Source: Pseudomonadota bacterium
GTDB taxonomy: Bacteria; Pseudomonadota; Gammaproteobacteria; Burkholderiales; Burkholderiaceae_C
Length of the DNA stretch: 64,000 bases
Reading direction: 5' to 3'
Assembly: GCA_021808445.1 (NCBI GenBank)
Contig: JAKBBP010000003.1
Coordinates: forward strand, 44,442 to 108,441
The notes beneath the pieces were generated by a model. It worked only from the letters and a program-made list of their open reading frames with translations. It did no database searches and was not told the origin of the DNA. Shown piece by piece: positions 1 to 8,160 of this stretch (the stretch's first letter is position 1; each line of letters opens with the position of its first letter). Both the position numbers and the translations under genes were made by a program.

Positions 1-1
1 G

Positions 2-907
2 GTGCGCCCCTACGACCTGGCCAGCCAGGACCGGATCGTGCGTGGGCGCATGCCCACGCTGGAGGTCATCAACGAGCGCTTCGCGCGCCTCTGGCGCGTC
101 GGGCTGTTCAATTTCCTGCGCCGCTCCAGCGAGATCTCGGTGTCGTCGGTGCGTCTGCTCAAGTACAGCGAATTCATCCGCACCCTGGTGGTTCCCAGCA
201 ACCTGAACCTGGTGCAGCTCAAGCCCCTGCGCGGAACGGCGCTGTTCATTTTCGATCCGCGCCTGGTGTTCAGCGTGGTCGACAATTTCTTCGGTGGCGA
301 CGGGCGGTTCCATGCCCGCATCGAGGGGCGTGATTTCACGAACCTCGAGCAGCGCATCATCGGGCGCATGCTGGACATGGTGTTCAAGGAATACCGCAGC
401 GCCTGGAGCCCGGTGCTGGGCCTGGACATCGAGGTGCTGCGCTCCGAGGTCAATCCGCAGTTCGTCAACATCGCCACGCCGACCGAGGTGGTCATCACCT
501 CCACCTTCGACGTGGAGATCGAGGGCGGAGGCGGCTCGCTGCACATCTGCATCCCCTACAGCATGGTCGAGCCGATTCGCGACCAGATGACCACCGGCAT
601 GACCACCGACCGCAACGAGGTGGACCAGCGCTGGATGCAGGCCCTGCAGAGCGAGATGCGCGAGGCCGAGGTCGAGATGCGCGTGGAGTTGCTGCAGCGC
701 GACGTGCTGGTGCGGGAACTCCTGGGCATGCGCGTGGGCGACGTGATCCCCGTCGAGATGCCCGAGACCGTGGTGGCGCGCGTCGACGGAATTCCGGTGC
801 TGGTCGCAGAATACGGGCAACGCGACGACACCATGGCCATCAAGGTACGCCAGCGCCTGCTCGCGGAGGCTGGACTGGGCCAGTCGCCGAAGGCGCATCT
901 GCGCTGA
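2..907 (+). CDS. fliM: Flagellar motor switch protein FliM (5' partial)
   Basis: FliM is the C-ring switch subunit that binds phospho-CheY and links FliG to FliN. The visible 301 residues hold the CheC-like middle domain (about residues 10-190; 'FFGGDGRF' and 'NPQFVNIATPTEVV' are family-typical) and the C-terminal SpoA domain (about 215-290) that pairs with FliN. The family is usually 330-340 residues long, and the N-terminal CheY-binding segment (EIDALL type) is absent because the gene enters from beyond the left edge; the GTG at base 2 is an in-frame valine codon, not the start. fliN follows 61 bases downstream. Identification is secure. Confidence 0.95.
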   Translation: MRPYDLASQDRIVRGRMPTLEVINERFARLWRVGLFNFLRRSSEISVSSVRLLKYSEFIRTLVVPSNLNLVQLKPLRGTALFIFDPRLVFSVVDNFFGGDGRFHARIEGRDFTNLEQRIIGRMLDMVFKEYRSAWSPVLGLDIEVLRSEVNPQFVNIATPTEVVITSTFDVEIEGGGGSLHICIPYSMVEPIRDQMTTGMTTDRNEVDQRWMQALQSEMREAEVEMRVELLQRDVLVRELLGMRVGDVIPVEMPETVVARVDGIPVLVAEYGQRDDTMAIKVRQRLLAEAGLGQSPKAHLR

Positions 908-968
908 GCACCGGCCCCCCCGCCGCGCGCACAGCTTCCGCAACCCCTTTTTCCTCCGCACCAAGATC

Positions 969-1427
969 ATGGCCGAATCCGAGCAACCCGGCGCAATCGA
1001 CGAGCTGACCGACACCGCAGCGTCGGATGCCGCGATGGCCGACGACTGGGAAGCCGCGCTGGCCGAACAGGGGCCGGTGGAGACCGGGGCCCAGGCGGCC
1101 GCGCCGCAGGCGCAACGCGCCAGCTTCGCGCAATTGCAGCCGGACCCCGCCCCTGGCGGCGCCGTTCCCGAACAGCTCGACCTGGTGATGGACATCCCGG
1201 TCACCCTGTCGGTGGAACTCGGGCGCACCAAGATCCAGATCCGCGAACTCCTGCAACTGGCGCAGGGTTCCGTGGTGGATCTGGACCGGCTTGCCGGCGA
1301 GCCCATGGACGTGCTGGTCAACGGCTTCCTCATCGCCCGCGGCGAGGTGGTGCTGGTCAACGACAAGTTCGGCATCCGTCTCACCGACATCGTCAGCCCC
1401 AGCGAGCGCGCCCGTCGCCTGGGTTGA
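969..1427 (+). CDS. fliN: Flagellar motor switch protein FliN
   Basis: FliN forms the base of the flagellar C-ring with FliM and docks the export ATPase complex. The 152-residue product has an acidic, alanine-rich, probably flexible N-terminus (about residues 1-70) and a C-terminal SpoA domain (about 75-148) with the family core 'RELLQLAQGSVVDLDRLAGE' and 'VNDKFGIRLTDIVSP'. The ATG start at 969 lies 61 bases after fliM, so the two are probably co-transcribed. In many proteobacteria fliO-fliP-fliQ-fliR come next; here the next gene is convergent and unrelated, so the cluster ends at fliN in this genome. Confidence 0.95.
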   Translation: MAESEQPGAIDELTDTAASDAAMADDWEAALAEQGPVETGAQAAAPQAQRASFAQLQPDPAPGGAVPEQLDLVMDIPVTLSVELGRTKIQIRELLQLAQGSVVDLDRLAGEPMDVLVNGFLIARGEVVLVNDKFGIRLTDIVSPSERARRLG

Positions 1428-1445
1428 GCCGGCAGGGCTCGAGAC

Positions 1446-1470
1446 CGATCCGCGTCGATCCGCGTCGATC
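1446..1470. repeat. Short tandem repeat in a convergent junction
   Basis: The unit cgatccgcgt occurs twice in tandem and is followed by a partial third copy (cgatc). It sits between the ends of fliN and the convergent PA2778-like gene and reaches the latter's stop codon. There is no strong hairpin or T-run. It is probably a small slippage product. Confidence 0.5.
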
Positions 1471-2470
1471 AGGGCTTGCGGGAGGAAGCCGCCGCGGCCT
1501 CGATCTGCTCGCGGGTCCTGGTGTAGACCTGCGCATTGGGCTTGCCGATGGCCAGCGCCTGGTCCACGGCGTGGCGCGCGCCGCGCAGGTCGCCGGCCGC
1601 CAGCAGGGCCTGGGCGAGGTTGTTCCAGGGGTCTCCATCGCCCGGGTGGGCGCGCGCGGCCTGTGCGAATCGGGCAGCGGCCTGCGCATCGTCCTTGCGC
1701 GCATAGGCCAGATTGCCCAGGCCCATCATCGCCACCCAGGCGTCGGGCCAGCGGGCCAGGGCGTCGCGATAGGCCTGGCGCGCGGCTTGCGGGGCCACGC
1801 TCTCCATGGGTGCCACCGCTTGCAGATAGCGCAGGGCCTGGACCTGCGCGGGGAATTCGCCCGGGCGCAGGGCCACGAACCCCCAGCGCCCGCCGCCGGC
1901 CCAGGTCGCATCGAACTGGCCGATGGAAAGCACCAGGTCGCGCGCCGTGCTCGAGCGCAGGCTCACGCTGTCGTGCCGCAGGTCGTAGCCGACGACCACG
2001 GCGAAATGCCAGACGTTTCCAGGAATGCCCAGGCGCTGCAGCACCACGACCGGGTGGCCGTGGGCGACGTTGTCGAACAGTTCGCCCAGGCTTGGCCGGA
2101 TCACGTAGGCCACGCGTGCCGCACGCCGGGTCGCACCGAGCATGTCGTACTGCAGGGTGCCGTCCAGCGCCGGGGTGATGAGTTGCGGCTTGAGTCGCTC
2201 GACGTCGGTATCGACTCCGGCGAAGCGCAGGACCTCCGCCAGCGAGGCCGGGCCGCAGGCGTTGGTGTCGTCGGGGTAGAAGGGCACCGCGGCCACGTGG
2301 GCCTGCTCGGGCAGGCCGGCCGGACGCTGTACCAGCCTGCCGTCGCGGAACTGCGGCGGACCCGAGGAGAGGGGCAGGGCACAGCCTCCCAGCGCCGCGG
2401 CCAGGGCCAGGGCCACCCCGAGTCCCTTCACGCGGCGCGGCGGGCGCGGCCCGGCCCAGGGGGCTGTCAT
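1469..2470 (-). CDS. PA2778-like lipoprotein: C39-type cysteine peptidase domain plus TPR
   Basis: Product of 333 residues. The N-terminus is a lipoprotein signal ending in a lipobox (LGGC). A papain-like C39 fold follows, with 'ACGPASLAEVLRFAG' holding the presumed catalytic Cys and 'GNVWHFAVVVGYD' the His, so it should cut or bind peptides at the inner face of the outer membrane. The C-terminal 110 residues hold TPR repeats ('WVAMMGLGNLAYARKDDAQA'). I chose the ATG at 2470 because it precedes the signal sequence and overlaps the stop of the upstream PA2779-like gene (TGATG), which indicates translational coupling; the ORF track extends it too far upstream. The pair matches the Pseudomonas PA2779-PA2778 arrangement. 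The substrate is unknown. Confidence 0.82.
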   Translation of the reverse strand: MTAPWAGPRPPRRVKGLGVALALAAALGGCALPLSSGPPQFRDGRLVQRPAGLPEQAHVAAVPFYPDDTNACGPASLAEVLRFAGVDTDVERLKPQLITPALDGTLQYDMLGATRRAARVAYVIRPSLGELFDNVAHGHPVVVLQRLGIPGNVWHFAVVVGYDLRHDSVSLRSSTARDLVLSIGQFDATWAGGGRWGFVALRPGEFPAQVQALRYLQAVAPMESVAPQAARQAYRDALARWPDAWVAMMGLGNLAYARKDDAQAAARFAQAARAHPGDGDPWNNLAQALLAAGDLRGARHAVDQALAIGKPNAQVYTRTREQIEAAAASSRKP

Positions 2471-2850
2471 CAAAGCGCGACCACGACCAGGATGGCCACC
2501 AGCAGGATGATCACGGTTTCCTGAAAGCCCAGGGTGCCCGCCGCGGGCATGGACTGGATGCGCGAGGCCAGGCTGGCCACCTCGGAGTCGCTGAGCGCGG
2601 CCACGCGTTCGCGGGTCAGGTCCGCGCTGACGCCCATCTGCTCCATGCGGTGGCGCACGTCGGCCCGCGCCAGGAACTGTTCGACCACGGTGCGATCGTG
2701 CGCGATGTCGGCCGTGCCGCGGCCGCTGGCCTGGCGCGCGATCTGCTGGGTGCCGATCAGGTCGGCCCGGGCCATGGGAGGCAGCGCGAGCATGCCGGCG
2801 CTGAGCAGCGCGGCCACGAGTTGGCGGGAAAGGCGTCGGGAATGCATCAT
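2470..2850 (-). CDS. PA2779-like small exported membrane protein
   Basis: Product of 126 residues. It has an N-terminal signal peptide ('LVAALLSAGMLALPPMARA'), a charged helical middle (about residues 30-95) and one C-terminal hydrophobic helix ('VIILLVAILVVVAL'), consistent with a periplasmic helical protein anchored in the membrane. The ATG at 2850 has a good ribosome binding site (AGGAGA) on the minus strand. It is the partner of the downstream PA2778-like peptidase, with which it overlaps by one base. The biochemical role is not established; a shared function in envelope peptide processing or protein export is inference from the conserved pairing. Confidence 0.8.
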   Translation of the reverse strand: MMHSRRLSRQLVAALLSAGMLALPPMARADLIGTQQIARQASGRGTADIAHDRTVVEQFLARADVRHRMEQMGVSADLTRERVAALSDSEVASLASRIQSMPAAGTLGFQETVIILLVAILVVVAL

Positions 2851-2957
2851 GGGTCTCCTGGGCGTACGGGCGGACCGGTCTGGATGCCAGGCCACCCCAG
2901 CTGGGCTCGGACTCCGGGCTGCCGGTGCCCGGCCCCGGAGAACACGCGGGGAAAAGT

Positions 2958-5081
2958 TTACGACGAGTGCCCTGGCATCGTGTCCCCTGCGTCCGGAGCG
3001 GCCGGCTCCGTCCGGGCCGGCCCGGATGCCCGATGCGCACGGCGTGGAATCGGCACACGCGCAGCGCGCCACCCCAGGTGGCGCTGCCCGGGTGGCCCGG
3101 CGCCCGCCGGGGCGTAGCGGGCGAGTTCCAGCTCCATCAGCAGCGCGCGGACCGCCCGCAGGCCCGGGTCCCCGCCCAGGTCCCGGGCCAGCGCCGCAGG
3201 GGCCTGGGTGGGCTGAGCCCGCACTCCCGCCCGACGCAGCCGCGCGCACAGCAGCGAGTAGGCCCGCTGCCAGGGGTCCTGGCGCGGGCGTCCACGCCAC
3301 AGCAGCCAGCTACCCCCCAGGGCCAGCAGCAGGCCCAGGCTGAGCGCCGCGTCGCCTCCCAGGCGCGCCGGGTCGGTGGAGGCCAGGCCGAGTTCGCGCA
3401 ACAGGCGGCGTTGGCGCGTCTGGCCGTACTCGAGCACCCAGTCGTTCCAGCCCTGGTCCACCGCGTCCCCCAGATTGCGCAGCCAGCGCAGCGCAGTGGC
3501 ATCGCGGGGACCGAGCATGGCCAGGCCCAGCAGGGGCTCGGTGGCGTCCAGGGTCTGACCGCTGCGGTCGATGCGAGCCGGGTCGACCATGGACGTGGGG
3601 TCGGCGCGCACCCATCCGCTGCCTGCAAGCCAGTATTCCGCCCAGGCATGCGCATCGCTCTGACGGACGACCCACAGGCCATCCACGGGATTTTCCGAGC
3701 CGCCCTGGTAGCCGGTGACCACGCGGGCCGGAATGCCCGCGGCCCGCATCAGGACCACGAAAGCCTGGGCGTAATGTTCGCAAAAGCCGACGCGTCGCTG
3801 GAACAGGAACTGGTCGATGGCGTCGGGTCCGCGGTAGGTGCCGGGGTGCAGGCTGTAGCGGAAGGGCTGCTGCCGGAACATGCGCAGCGCCGCCGCCGCC
3901 ACCGCGCGCGCCCCGCCGGCGGCCTCGCGGTGTGCCAGTTCGCGCCCGAGTGCCACGGTGCGCGGATCGTAGCCCGGGGGCAGGGCGGTGTAGGCCTTCA
4001 GACGGGCGGCCGGCTCCGGCTGCGTCCCGTCGTGGCGCAGCCAGGACGCGAGGGTGTAGCGCGTGACCTGGCTCAGCGCATGGTTGGAGCGAAGCTCCAG
4101 GTCGTGCGTCAGGCGCAGCTGCGTGCCGGGCTGGCCGCTCAGCGCCGGCGCGCTCGCGGGTACGTCCAGCGCGAAGGCGAAATGGCGCTGCGTGGGCTGC
4201 AGGGTCACGGTGTAGCGCACGGGCTCGCCGAGCCCGCGCAGGCTCGCGGGCGGGGCGCTGCCGCCTGCCGGGGAAGGAGGCAGCGCGCTCCAGCGCCGGC
4301 CGTCGAAAGCCCCCAGGACGGGGCCCCGCCAGTACATCCGGTTCTGGGGCGGACGCCTGCCCAGGAAGCGCACGTTGAAGGCCACGCTGTCGTCCAGGGC
4401 GAGGCGTGCGATGGCGCCCGGGTCCATGTCCGAGGCCAGGCCGGTGCGTGCGCGCGCGTCGTCGGGCAGGCTCCACAGCGGTCCGCTCAGGCGCGGGAAC
4501 AGCAGGAACAGCGCCGCCATCACGGGCAGGCCCAGGCCGAGCAGGCGCAGGCCCAGCCCGAGGCGCCGCGCCAGCGTCGGGCGTCGGCCCGGCAGGTTGG
4601 CGTCGATCAATGCGATCAGCCACCCCAGGGTGCAGGCCAGCATCCACGCCGCGGCCCAAGCGGACTGGGCGTACAGGAACTGCGCGAACACGCAGAACAG
4701 CCCGAGGTAGAAGACCACGTAGGCATCGCGTCGGCGGCGTACCTCGAGCAGCTTGAGCGCCAGCAGCATGCACACCAGGCACACGCCGGGATCACGCCCG
4801 ACCACGCTGTGGTAGCGCAGCAGCACCGCGGCCACGGCGGCCGCGAGCAGGGCCGCCAGCAGCAGGCGCGAGGGCAGGGGGCGCGAACGCCAGGCCAGCG
4901 TCCCTCTCCACAGCAGCAGCGCCAGGCTGAAGACGCCGGCCCAGCCGGGCAGCTGCGGCAGCAGCGGAGCCACGCTCAGGGCCGCCACGGCCAGCACCAG
5001 CAGGGTGTCCTGCGCCGGCGTCGGCAGGGCTCGCAGGCGGGCGGCCAGCCCGGCGCGCGGCGCGGCGGAGGATTCAGCCAT
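2958..5081 (-). CDS. TgpA-type membrane transglutaminase-like protein (DUF3488)
   Basis: Product of 707 residues. The first 190 residues hold about six membrane helices (DUF3488/TgpA_N), a periplasmic transglutaminase-like domain follows (about 380-520), another helix lies near 590, and the C-terminus is cytoplasmic. The catalytic triad is visible: Cys in 'RRVGFCEHYAQAF', His in 'SDAHAWAEYW' and Asp in 'WVRADPT'. In Pseudomonas aeruginosa TgpA is essential for viability; its substrate is not known. The ATG at 5081 overlaps the DUF58 gene by 8 bases, and moxR lies just before that, the usual conserved trio. Confidence 0.92.
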   Translation of the reverse strand: MAESSAAPRAGLAARLRALPTPAQDTLLVLAVAALSVAPLLPQLPGWAGVFSLALLLWRGTLAWRSRPLPSRLLLAALLAAAVAAVLLRYHSVVGRDPGVCLVCMLLALKLLEVRRRRDAYVVFYLGLFCVFAQFLYAQSAWAAAWMLACTLGWLIALIDANLPGRRPTLARRLGLGLRLLGLGLPVMAALFLLFPRLSGPLWSLPDDARARTGLASDMDPGAIARLALDDSVAFNVRFLGRRPPQNRMYWRGPVLGAFDGRRWSALPPSPAGGSAPPASLRGLGEPVRYTVTLQPTQRHFAFALDVPASAPALSGQPGTQLRLTHDLELRSNHALSQVTRYTLASWLRHDGTQPEPAARLKAYTALPPGYDPRTVALGRELAHREAAGGARAVAAAALRMFRQQPFRYSLHPGTYRGPDAIDQFLFQRRVGFCEHYAQAFVVLMRAAGIPARVVTGYQGGSENPVDGLWVVRQSDAHAWAEYWLAGSGWVRADPTSMVDPARIDRSGQTLDATEPLLGLAMLGPRDATALRWLRNLGDAVDQGWNDWVLEYGQTRQRRLLRELGLASTDPARLGGDAALSLGLLLALGGSWLLWRGRPRQDPWQRAYSLLCARLRRAGVRAQPTQAPAALARDLGGDPGLRAVRALLMELELARYAPAGAGPPGQRHLGWRAARVPIPRRAHRASGPARTEPAAPDAGDTMPGHSS

Positions 5082-6081
5082 GCCCGTCGTCCTCCGGCAG
5101 TCCCCAGGCCGCGAGCAGGCGCAGGCAGGTGCGCGCCTGTGCGTCGCCGCCGGCCGGAGGCACGCTCCGCCCGGGCAGGCGCAGGCCGTAGTCGAGCTCG
5201 CGGGCGCGCGCGGCCAGCACCCATGCGCTCAGGCGCCGCAGCCGCGCCTCGGTGTCGGGGACGGCGGACGCGGCGTCCCAGTCCAGCCACAGCCGCAGGC
5301 GCGCGGGCGAGCTGCCCGCGGCGCGCACCACCCGCTGCTCGCCGCGGGTCTTGCGCCACACCACGCGTCGCAGCTCGTCGCCGTCCCGCCAGGCGCGAAG
5401 CTCGTCGAGTTCGTCGTGCTGCCCGATGCGCCGGGCGGCGCCCTCGCCCGCCAGCGGCTGAGCCGGTGGAAGCGCAGGGCAGGGTTGCTCGGGCGCCGGA
5501 ACGACCCACAGCCGATCCGGTGGGCGCCACACGCTCCAGGCGCGCCACAGTCCCAGGGGGAATCGGGTCTCCAGGCGCAGCGCCGGCCAGGCAAGGTGCC
5601 CGCGGCGCGGCGGTGTCCAGGCCAGCGCCAGCTCGACATCGGTGCCGGGCTGCAGGTCCGCCACTTGCGCGCCGCCGTCGCCCAGTCGGGCCAGCAGGCC
5701 CCAGCGCGCGCCGCGCTCGGCACGCAGGCGCAGCGCCAGCGTGCCGGGGCGTCCCGCGTACAGCTCAGGCTCCGTGGCCTGTGCCACCGACACGCGCACG
5801 CCGCGCAGGTTGGCATGGGTGACGTGCATGGACATGAGCGCGCTGCCGGCCAGCGCGAAGGTGAACAGATACCCCAGGTTGAGCTGGTAGTTGATCGATC
5901 CCAGCAGCAGGACCACCACCGTGAGGGCGAACATCCACCCCGCCGCGGTGGGCAGGATGTAGACATTGCGCTGCCCCAGCAGGGTGCTGGGCCCCGGCGG
6001 GTGGCGGGCCAGGGCCCATTGCGCGAAGCGCTCGCGGGCGCCGGCCGACCGAAGCCTGCGAGGAGGGGCGGGCGCGTGCAT
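5074..6081 (-). CDS. DUF58 domain membrane protein
   Basis: Product of 335 residues. Two adjacent membrane helices lie near residues 45-90 ('TAAGWMFALTVVVLLLGS'), then comes a beta-rich segment and the DUF58 core with its signature region ('DELRRVVWRKTRGEQRVVR', about 230-250). DUF58 proteins are related to von Willebrand A-like folds and are nearly always paired with a MoxR AAA ATPase, here 11 bases upstream. The ATG at 6081 was chosen because it opens the known domain order; the ORF track start at 7050 runs through moxR in another frame. It probably works with MoxR as a chaperone-like assembly or maturation factor; that role is inferred. Confidence 0.88.
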   Translation of the reverse strand: MHAPAPPRRLRSAGARERFAQWALARHPPGPSTLLGQRNVYILPTAAGWMFALTVVVLLLGSINYQLNLGYLFTFALAGSALMSMHVTHANLRGVRVSVAQATEPELYAGRPGTLALRLRAERGARWGLLARLGDGGAQVADLQPGTDVELALAWTPPRRGHLAWPALRLETRFPLGLWRAWSVWRPPDRLWVVPAPEQPCPALPPAQPLAGEGAARRIGQHDELDELRAWRDGDELRRVVWRKTRGEQRVVRAAGSSPARLRLWLDWDAASAVPDTEARLRRLSAWVLAARARELDYGLRLPGRSVPPAGGDAQARTCLRLLAAWGLPEDDGHG

Positions 6082-6092
6082 GGCGCCGCCCG

Positions 6093-7013
6093 CTACAGAG
6101 CCACGTGCTGCAGCATGTCCTGCAGCAGCGCTCGCACCTGGGGCCCGCCCCCGGCGTGCTCGCCCACCGCCATCAGCCGATGGGCGGCGACCGCGGGAAG
6201 CACCTGCTGCACGTCCTGCGGCGAGCAGTAGTCGCGGCCCTGCATGAGCGCATGCGCGCGCGCCGCGCGCAGCAGCGCCAGGCCGGCGCGCGGGCTCAGC
6301 CCGGCGGCCAGGGAGCGGCTGTCGCGGCTGGCGGCGAGCAGGCGCTGCACGTAATCGGCCAGCGCAGGAGCCACGTGCACCTGCTGGGCCTGTTGCTGCA
6401 GGCGCAGCAGCGCGTCGCGGTCCAGGCGCGCCGGCAGGCGCCTCAGAAGCTCGCGCCGGTCCTCGCCCAGCAGCAGGGCGCGCTCGGAGGCCGCGTCCGG
6501 ATAGCCCAGCGACAGGCACATGAGGAAGCGATCCAGCTGGGATTCGGGCAGCGCGTAGGTGCCGCGCTGGTCGTGGGGGTTCTGGGTGGCGATGACGAAA
6601 AAGGGCTCGGGCAGCGCGTGCGAACGCCCGTCCACGCTGACCTGGCGCTCCTCCATCGCCTCCAGCAGCGCACTCTGGGTCTTCGGGGGGGCCCGGTTGA
6701 TCTCGTCGGCCAGCAGCACCTGGGTGAACACCGGCCCGGGATGAAAGCGAAAGACCCCCGTCTCGCGCTCGGGCATGCTCACGCCCAGCAGGTCGGCGGG
6801 CAGCAGATCGGCGGTGAACTGCACCCTCGTGAAGCCCAGCCCGAAGCCATGCGCGAGAGCCTGCGCCAGGGTGGTCTTGCCGACGCCGGGCAGATCCTCG
6901 ATCAGGAGGTGGCCGCCGGCCACCAGGCAGCACACCGCCAGTTCGAGTTGTGCATGCTTGCCCACCAGCACGCCATCGAGTTGTGCAACGAGTCCGCCAA
7001 GTTCGTGATTCAT
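6093..7013 (-). CDS. MoxR family AAA+ ATPase
   Basis: Product of 306 residues. Walker A is 'DLPGVGKTTLAQ', Walker B is 'LLADEINRAPPKTQSALLEA' and sensor 1 is 'FFVIATQNP', followed by the MoxR lid domain. These ATPases act as chaperones for maturation of vWA-type or metal-containing complexes. I start the gene at the ATG at 7013 (MNHELG), where family similarity begins, rather than the track start at 7127, which would overlap the divergent deacetylase-fold gene. It leads a three-gene operon with DUF58 and TgpA on the minus strand. Confidence 0.92.
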   Translation of the reverse strand: MNHELGGLVAQLDGVLVGKHAQLELAVCCLVAGGHLLIEDLPGVGKTTLAQALAHGFGLGFTRVQFTADLLPADLLGVSMPERETGVFRFHPGPVFTQVLLADEINRAPPKTQSALLEAMEERQVSVDGRSHALPEPFFVIATQNPHDQRGTYALPESQLDRFLMCLSLGYPDAASERALLLGEDRRELLRRLPARLDRDALLRLQQQAQQVHVAPALADYVQRLLAASRDSRSLAAGLSPRAGLALLRAARAHALMQGRDYCSPQDVQQVLPAVAAHRLMAVGEHAGGGPQVRALLQDMLQHVAL

Positions 7014-7069
7014 CGCAATCCGCCGCCGTCCGGGCGGGAGCACAATGCAAGGTCGAGGAGGGTTATTGT

Positions 7070-7095
7070 GCCTGTGCGTGCCCGCGGGCACAGGC
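7070..7095. promoter_or_regulatory. Inverted repeat in the divergent moxR / deacetylase-fold region
   Basis: Perfect 8-base arms gcctgtgc (7070-7077) and gcacaggc (7088-7095) flank a 10-base loop. The element lies between the divergent starts at 7013 and 7120, only 25 bases ahead of the deacetylase-fold ATG, so it would form a hairpin in that leader or act as a DNA-level dyad for a regulator. No further evidence distinguishes these. Confidence 0.4.
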
Positions 7096-7119
7096 CCGCA
7101 TCCACACCCAGGAGACACC

Positions 7120-8052
7120 ATGCGCACCGGGTACTACACCCACCCCGACTGTGCCCGCCACGAGATGGGCCAGGATCATCCCGAGTGTCCAGCGCGGCTG
7201 GCCGCCATCGAGGACCGCCTGATCAGCGCCGGCCTCGACTGGGCCCTGCAGCGCCCGCAGGTGCCGCTGGCGCAGGAGCAGGAACTCGAGCTGGCGCACA
7301 GCGCACTGTACCTGGCCGAGCTGCGCGAGCGCGGCAAAGTCGACGAGGGCTACGCGTGGATCGATCCGGACACGCTGATGAATCCCCACACGATGCGCGC
7401 GGTCTTGCGTGCGGCCGGCGCCGCGGTGGCCGCCACCGACGCCGTGCTCGACGGCACGCTGGACAATGCCTTTTGCGCCGTGCGTCCCCCCGGACACCAC
7501 GCCACCCACGACCGCGCGATGGGGTTCTGCTTTGTCAACAACGTCGCCGTGGCGGCGCGCCACGCGCTGGACCGCCGGGGCCTGGAGCGCGTGGCCGTGG
7601 TCGATTTCGACGTGCACCACGGCAACGGGACCGAGGACATCCTGGCCGGTGACTCGCGGGTGCTGATGGTGAGCTTTTTCCAGCATCCCTTCTACCCCTA
7701 CAGCGGCACCGAGGATCCGGCCTCCAACATGCTCAACGTACCGCTTCCGGCGTACAGCGCCGGCGCCCAGGTGCGCGAGGTGGTCGCGCACCGCTGGCTG
7801 CCGCGCCTGCGCGAGTTCGCCCCGCAGATGATCTTCATCTCCGCCGGCTTCGATGCGCACCGGGAGGACGACATGGCCCAGATGGGCCTGGTGGAGGCCG
7901 ACTACGCCTGGATCACGCGCGCCATCCGCGAAGTCGCCGACGAGCTCTGCCAGGGACGCATCGTGTCCTGCCTGGAGGGCGGCTACAACCTCAGCGCGCT
8001 GGGCCGCAGCGTGGTGGAACATGTGCGCGTGCTGGCCGGGCTGGAATCCTGA
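7120..8052 (+). CDS. Histone deacetylase family / acetylpolyamine amidohydrolase-like protein
   Basis: Product of 310 residues with the arginase/deacetylase fold. It removes acyl groups from amine substrates using zinc. Visible landmarks are 'RPPGHHATHDRAMGFCFVNN' (catalytic His pair), 'DFDVHHGNG' (zinc Asp and His) and 'SAGFDAHREDD' (second zinc Asp). Bacterial members act on acetylpolyamines or other small amides rather than on histones; which one applies cannot be read here. The ATG at 7120 follows 'ggagacacc' and fits the family N-terminus ('GYYTHPDCARHEMG'). Confidence 0.9.
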   Translation: MRTGYYTHPDCARHEMGQDHPECPARLAAIEDRLISAGLDWALQRPQVPLAQEQELELAHSALYLAELRERGKVDEGYAWIDPDTLMNPHTMRAVLRAAGAAVAATDAVLDGTLDNAFCAVRPPGHHATHDRAMGFCFVNNVAVAARHALDRRGLERVAVVDFDVHHGNGTEDILAGDSRVLMVSFFQHPFYPYSGTEDPASNMLNVPLPAYSAGAQVREVVAHRWLPRLREFAPQMIFISAGFDAHREDDMAQMGLVEADYAWITRAIREVADELCQGRIVSCLEGGYNLSALGRSVVEHVRVLAGLES

Positions 8053-8160
8053 GCCGGGGTGCTTCGGCCGGGTCGTAGCCCCGCGCCCTTGATCTCCGCT
8101 ACGCTTGCTGCTGGCGGCCGGCTCGCCCGGGCGCCGTCCTTTTCCGACTGGAGAGTCCCG

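Noticed and set aside
2925-5822. 965-codon plus-strand ORF opposite tgpA
   Set aside because: Shadow of the TgpA-type gene and part of the DUF58 gene, low-complexity translation.
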